Source: Marisa cornuarietis | Lineage: Eukaryota; Mollusca; Gastropoda; Architaenioglossa; Ampullariidae | Length of the DNA: 64,000 nucleotides | NCBI GenBank assembly: GCA_004794655.1 | Contig: SMMW01000555.1 | Span: 3,834,001 to 3,898,000 of the forward strand | Direction of reading: 5' to 3' | Part shown: positions 59,346-64,000 of the stretch, one piece after another | Layout: the number at the start of each line of letters is the position of its first letter | Numbering within the stretch: the stretch's first letter is position 1 | Made by a program: the position numbers and the translations under genes | The notes under the pieces: model-generated | What the model saw: only the letters and a program-made list of their open reading frames with translations | Told to the model about the DNA's origin: nothing | The model's database searches: none

Positions 59346-61247
59346 TTATTTAACATCCTTCACCTATCAGCTGTATTCCACATTCGTGGCCTGATAATGT
59401 GAAGCATGGTTCGAGAGCCTTGCCACGTGCCGGGATTCCACACGTTTTTTCTTACAACTGTTTATGATAAATGTCGTTATAGTTATTTGTATTTTAATCG
59501 AAAACCTTTACAATATTGTTCAACATTCATTTATCCACAATATTCGATTTATTTCTTTGGTTCATTAGACATATCAAATGTGCGGAAGTGCACTGGAACG
59601 CAAAGTGATGCTTGGGTATCCAAGCGCTCACAATTATTTTGGTCATCAATAGAACGCCAGTCATGTACTATTATGGCCTAAGACCCATTTATGCTCTCTT
59701 AGAAACAGATACAAATGCAAACATGAACTTTAGCTCCTTCTTTATTTCAAACACTGGCGACATAGAACCTTCTTTTGAAAGGAACTGAAAGCGTTGGGAA
59801 GAGCAACACTACGCATGCGCAGTGACTGTCGACGTTGAATGTGGCAATGAAAGATGGTTGGGTATCAGTCTGCCGATGGCCTCAGATTTCTGTCTCGTTT
59901 GCCCAGAATCTGAACTACTCATACCGCAAGAATCGAAGAAACGCACCCGCTTCAATGTTTCCATTGAAAAGCCAGTGACCGTATGTTCTGATGGCTCATT
60001 TTTATGTATTTCAAATGAAATTTTTATGTTCTCTAGATCTGGATCATTGGCATGTTTAATCTCATTTCACTCAAATCTGGGCTTTCTTTCGGCACCCTCT
60101 AAAACAAAACATATACATAATTTTTTCATGAAAAATTCAAACTTCACATGCTGAAATAATGAATACATGACTCATACATGATAAATGGCTACTCGTTCTG
60201 AATGGGGATAAGCTGGAAAAAGTAATCGTTTCATTCGTTAAAGCTACTTGGCACAGGCAATGAAGATTTGATGTCTACAAGAAAAGAGGTCCTACTAAGA
60301 CGCTTATATAGCCTGGTTACATGTTACAGTTCTGAATTGTAAGAGCTTGACAGATGTAAAAAAACAATTTTTTTCAGGGAAAAAAATCTTTTTTTTTTAT
60401 TTCGGAGGATATCTGGAATCCGCCCCTTACCTACCGATCTCGTTGCGAGTTTATGTTTTACAGATTTTTACTTGCATAGATATTCACATTCCATGCTAAA
60501 CTGTGCTTGGGCACGACTTGTGAAGGACAGGCATGTTTTAAATAAATCATTATATAAATACACAGTGCTTTTGAGAAAAAGAAATGAATAAAAAAAGGGG
60601 AAGCACCATATATATATATATAAAAACTGAGAGGGTAGTGATAAATATTTTAAAGATAATTTCGTAATGCAACTAGCATCATAAGTGACATTTTAATTTT
60701 ATGGTTCCGTGTAAGTCATTCATCATCTGTTTATCGATATTGTACGCGTGCTCCTTGATTATTGTGCATTTTACACATTATACATTGATCAGAAACCAAC
60801 ATAAAATTGAGTTCAAAGTGGCTTACAGATTTAAAAGAACTTAAATGTCAGTACATTACGTTTGAAAATGAGTGTCAAATTTTTTTTTCTTGTTTATTCA
60901 TAGCTTTCAGAAAAGCACACCCGTGTCGCGCTTTGTAGACCGCTAGGATTGGAAGTGAAGGTGTAGAGTGTAGACAGTGAGATTTCTAGACTTTAGCACT
61001 CCTACAAAAGGTTATAGGTCTTTGATCGTCCTACGATCTTGGCGTTTGCAAAAACTGTTATTACGTCAACGTGCCGAGCGTGACGCTGTTACAGTACTAC
61101 GTCCAGCTCGCAGCCAATACGAAAGTTGGAAGCAAACAATTACGAATGCTTAAGACAACTGTCCCACCACACTGACATCATGGCATCGTCATTTTTAAAG
61201 CAAAGTAGATGGTTAAAAAGGTCGCTCATGGTAAACAATACATCGCA

Positions 61248-61408
61248 CAGTTGCGTAAGAACGAGGGGGGGGGGACGGGGGGCATCTGCCCCCCCCCCCT
61301 GAAAAATAAAATATTAAAGAGGCAAGAATATGAACGTCGTTTAATGTCAGCATGGAGGTCTCCTCCCCCTAAAAAAAAACAAAAAACGAACATCTTCCTA
61401 CGCCACTG
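61248..61408. mobile_element. MITE with CAGTGGCGTA ends
   Basis: A 161-base element starts CAGTTGCGTAAGAA and ends in the inverse of CAGTGGCGTAGGAAGATG. A G-run/C-run pair near the left end and the 'gtcgtttaatgtcagcatg' core are shared with the copies at 59235 and 62339. The ends resemble hAT-derived MITEs, but I see no clear 8-base target duplication. Confidence 0.65.
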
Positions 61409-62056
61409 TTGAACTGTACATTTGCCCCTGTCTTGCATAGAGCACAATCTGTCGAAAATATGCTGGCGCCCAAGTAAATCCTTTAAGCTAATGGAATAAA
61501 AGAAAACTAAATAAATTTGCTTATATTATATAATTAAAATATGACAGAGTTGTGACTTCTTAATGTTTAATTGTGTAAAAAGGACTAAAAAGATACGACC
61601 TCCGCAGCGACCTAAAAATATAGACTGGAGAGGGGGAATCTTATACGTGTAACCGGACGCCCACTCGCATAAAAGGCCGATAGTCACCTTTGGTGATAAG
61701 GGGATTTTGATCATTAATTTTTTTGTCACAAGTGCCACTTTGTACACTTTCGTCAGAAGTGTCACTTTCATGATAAGTGGTGGTAGGATAAGAAGGCAGG
61801 ATGAGTGGTGGACGGAAGAAAGAAACATGTACAGGAGATTGGTTTTATATCTGTTTCTTCAGCGATCGTCCGTAAACGCATTTTGTTTGAGTTTCATTTC
61901 ACACGGAGATCGCAATGGCGCACATTTTACATTTTTTTCTAGGAAACGTAGTGACTCAAAAGCAGAATAATTTAAATACGTAAGAAAGTAAATTAGTATA
62001 TTTATTTGTTACAAAATTGAAAAAGAAACTAGCATCAGAGATTCCACTGTGTGCAG

Positions 62057-63503
62057 GTTGAAGATGACTCGCAAATCCAGTTTCCAATACGGCAGCTAGA
62101 AAGTCCTCTGTCACCTGTCATGTCGGCAGAGTCTCAAGAGACTATTCTAAAGGCATCAGATCATGTGACAGGAATATCAGAAGGAAGCTTTATCTCAGAG
62201 TCCCCATCATCTGATCTGGGGTATGGTTCCGTCTCCTCCTTGCCATGTCCTTCGCAGCAGACAGCACGTTGTGGCACCGGTTCTCAAGCCAGGAAGTCAC
62301 AGGAGAGTAAATCAGTTTGCTCACAGAGGTAACGTAGCCAGTGGTGTAGGAAGATGCTCAGCTTTTTGGGGAGAGGGGGGAGGAGAGAAAACTTCATACT
62401 GACAGTGAACAACGTTTACATTTTTGCCTCAGTATATACACATATTTTTTAGAGGACGGCGCGCTGTCCCCCTTGTTTTTACGCCACTAATAGAGACAAG
62501 TTTTCAACTGTTGATTGATGTAGGGGGTGTTAAGCATGAGTTAAATTGGAAACTGCCTGCAGATGGAAAGAAAAGTATTTAGACATTGGTGTATTTTTCT
62601 ATTAGTTTTTCCCCTACCATTCTCCGTGTGTGTGTGTGTGAGAGAGAGAGAGACAGAGGGGGGTGGAGCAGATGTGAAAGTAAATACCGAGTTTTACAGT
62701 GTCTACCAAAGTAGTGGTCTTTATTGTGTCTACCAAAGTAGTGGTCTTTACTGTGGCTTCTAGATAGCTAATGATCTACACCTGTTTCAGTTCTGGAAGT
62801 GATGGTCCTGTTTGCCGTATATGTCATGATGGAGAAGATAAAGAGGAGCTCATATCACCATGTCACTGTACTGGCTCGGTGGGGATGTTGCACCTGTCCT
62901 GCCTGGAGCGTTGGCTCGGAACCAGTCACACCACTCGATGTGAGCTGTGCCGATACGAATTTATGCTTGAAAAGACATCACCCCCAGTAAGCGAGGTAAC
63001 GTCTGTTCTCCTAATGATATATTTTAACACCACAAAATGAAATTACTTCTTAAGATTTGAGCATTAATGCATGAAGTGTTATTAGTAGAGTTAACGTTTC
63101 TCAACAAAGAATAACTCTATGAACATACACCTTGTTTGGTTATTAAAGAGCACTTAGCGCATTTTCTCACTTGGCAGTGAGTCAAATGCACTTTACAACA
63201 CAAAGATCAGAGTATGAGGATGTGATGGTCTTGGGAGTGAAAGGGCAACGTATGCTTGGATTTATGTATTCAGCCTTGTAGTTCTATTAACAGTTTTTCA
63301 AGTCTCCACCACATCCAAATCATGGACTCAACACCATCTGTGATATCAGCTGCTTCTTTGTGTTGACACCTGTGTCCATGATTAGTGCATACCTGTGCAT
63401 CAAGGGTGCCCTTCGTTATGCACAATGGCCTGGTAGCTGGCAGATGCAAGGCCTCATTCTTCTTACTACCTGTCTGATTGTTATCTACCTCACCTGGTTA
63501 GGT
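62057..63503 (+). CDS. MARCHF2/3-like membrane RING-CH E3 ubiquitin ligase (partial)
   Basis: Three exons join in frame: 62057-62328 (phase 0 to 2), 62791-62995 (or 62986) and 63294-63503. The gene continues past the window. Exon 1 is Ser-rich and acidic. Exon 2 encodes the RING-CH finger: CRIC, CHC, HLSC and CELC give the C4HC3 zinc ligands, with seven residues between the fourth ligand and His, as the family requires. Exon 3 encodes two hydrophobic spans, 'CFFVLTPVSMISAYLCI' and 'GLILLTTCLIVIYLTWL', matching the two transmembrane helices of MARCH2/3. These enzymes sit in endosomal or plasma membranes and ubiquitinate membrane cargo to direct its trafficking. Human MARCHF2 and MARCHF3 are equally good matches. 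An in-frame ATG lies at 62119, but the open phase-0 acceptor suggests an upstream coding exon. Confidence 0.88.
62339..62489. mobile_element. MITE beside the MARCH exon-1 donor, inverted copy
   Basis: This copy starts CAGTGGTGTAGGAAGATG and ends in the inverse of TAGTGGCGTAAAAAC, so it is inverted relative to 61248-61408. It begins 10 bases downstream of the last base of the exon ending at 62328, so the transposon begins almost at the splice site. Confidence 0.7.
63138..63215 (-). mobile_element. LINE 3' tail fragment in a MARCH intron
   Basis: The sequence 'ttattaaagagcacttagcgc' followed by 'caaatgcactttacaacac' follows the same tail pattern as the other LINE 3' ends in the window, more diverged. 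Confidence 0.4.
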
Positions 63504-64000
63504 GTAAGTCTTTGATATCAATGATTTCTGATTTGACATTAGAAGATCAAGACAGCAAATATCACCAAAGTCATACTTTCCATTTAATAGAGGGAACAAT
63601 TCTCTTTTCATATTTGAAACTGCTTAAAGTTCTGAGAGGGCATTTTTTCTGAAGAGTGAGTAAAGTTCAGTGCAAGATATTGTTTTGCCAAATCTAATAA
63701 ATACTCTCCTTCCATTCGAGATAAATGCCAATAAACATGGCCATGCACAGAAAGAGGCCAACAACACAAACATCACGACTGTACACATATGCTTGCACTG
63801 GGTGCACTGGGACAGGTGGGATGTTAATATTAATTAGGCATCTATGACATCATGACATTGAATGGAAAAATGTTACCTTTTACGGAGGGTTTTTTAGTCA
63901 ACAGAAAAAATTGCAACCTGTTAGGCCTTTAAATGATTTCACCTTTTTTACATGAGTCACTTAAGCCTTTTTGGTATGCATTCATGCCATCATTACCATT

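Larger units (their letters stand above)
58176..62056. other. Intergenic sequence upstream of the MARCH-like gene
   Basis: AT-rich sequence with two copies of a CAGTGGCGTA-ended MITE (about 59235-59345 and 61248-61408) and short AT repeats (about 60609-60622). The first exon and promoter of the MARCH-like gene should lie here or be skipped to from further 5', but I could not identify them. The small open frames show no domain. Confidence 0.5.

Overview
This is an intron-rich, AT-rich animal nuclear sequence. The genes have clear metazoan orthologues. The repeats include LINE and SINE tails built around 'tatagcgc' and 'gatatagccttagttgctgg', Tc1, pogo, hAT and piggyBac-type DNA elements, and a Ginger/KRBA2-like integrase. 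This mixture fits a mollusc, probably a gastropod. The phylum is an inference from repeat style and gene structure, not a measured result. There are no bacterial genes and no CRISPR arrays.

Layout: (1) 1-7496 is repeat-rich sequence with no exon I can recognise: microsatellites, a 33-bp minisatellite carrying CRE-like cores, a tRNA-type SINE and LINE fragments. (2) 7497-21099, plus strand: 16 exons of a PH-SH2 adaptor resembling the STAP family. The 5' exon or exons were not found. Seven consecutive exons in its tail are all phase 1-1 cassettes. (3) 21100-24600: 3' UTR of that gene, a SINE, and unassigned sequence. (4) 25213-51145, minus strand: a complete ZFR (zinc finger RNA-binding protein) gene with 20 coding exons that join in frame to give 912 residues. 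Its introns hold a dead LINE, an inverted pair of piggyBac-type MITEs, a 2.1-kb hAT element and a 775-bp pogo/Tigger-like MITE. Its likely 5' UTR exon and promoter lie at about 52091-52260. (5) 52450-58200: a transposon graveyard with a 5'-truncated LINE, a SINE, Tc1 relics and a frameshifted Ginger-type integrase. (6) 62057 to the window end, plus strand: three exons of a MARCHF2/3-like RING-CH E3 ubiquitin ligase that continues beyond the window.

The adaptor and ZFR genes converge tail to tail. ZFR and the MARCH gene diverge head to head across about 10 kb of repeats. The three genes share no obvious pathway: receptor or kinase signalling, RNA processing, and membrane-protein ubiquitination. 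I found no undescribed multi-gene system. The most interesting signals are structural. They are the run of skippable cassette exons, the inverted MITE pair enclosing two DZF exons of ZFR, a two-hairpin sequence module found inside two unrelated DNA transposons, a GC-AG intron, and a MITE lying directly beside a MARCH splice donor.
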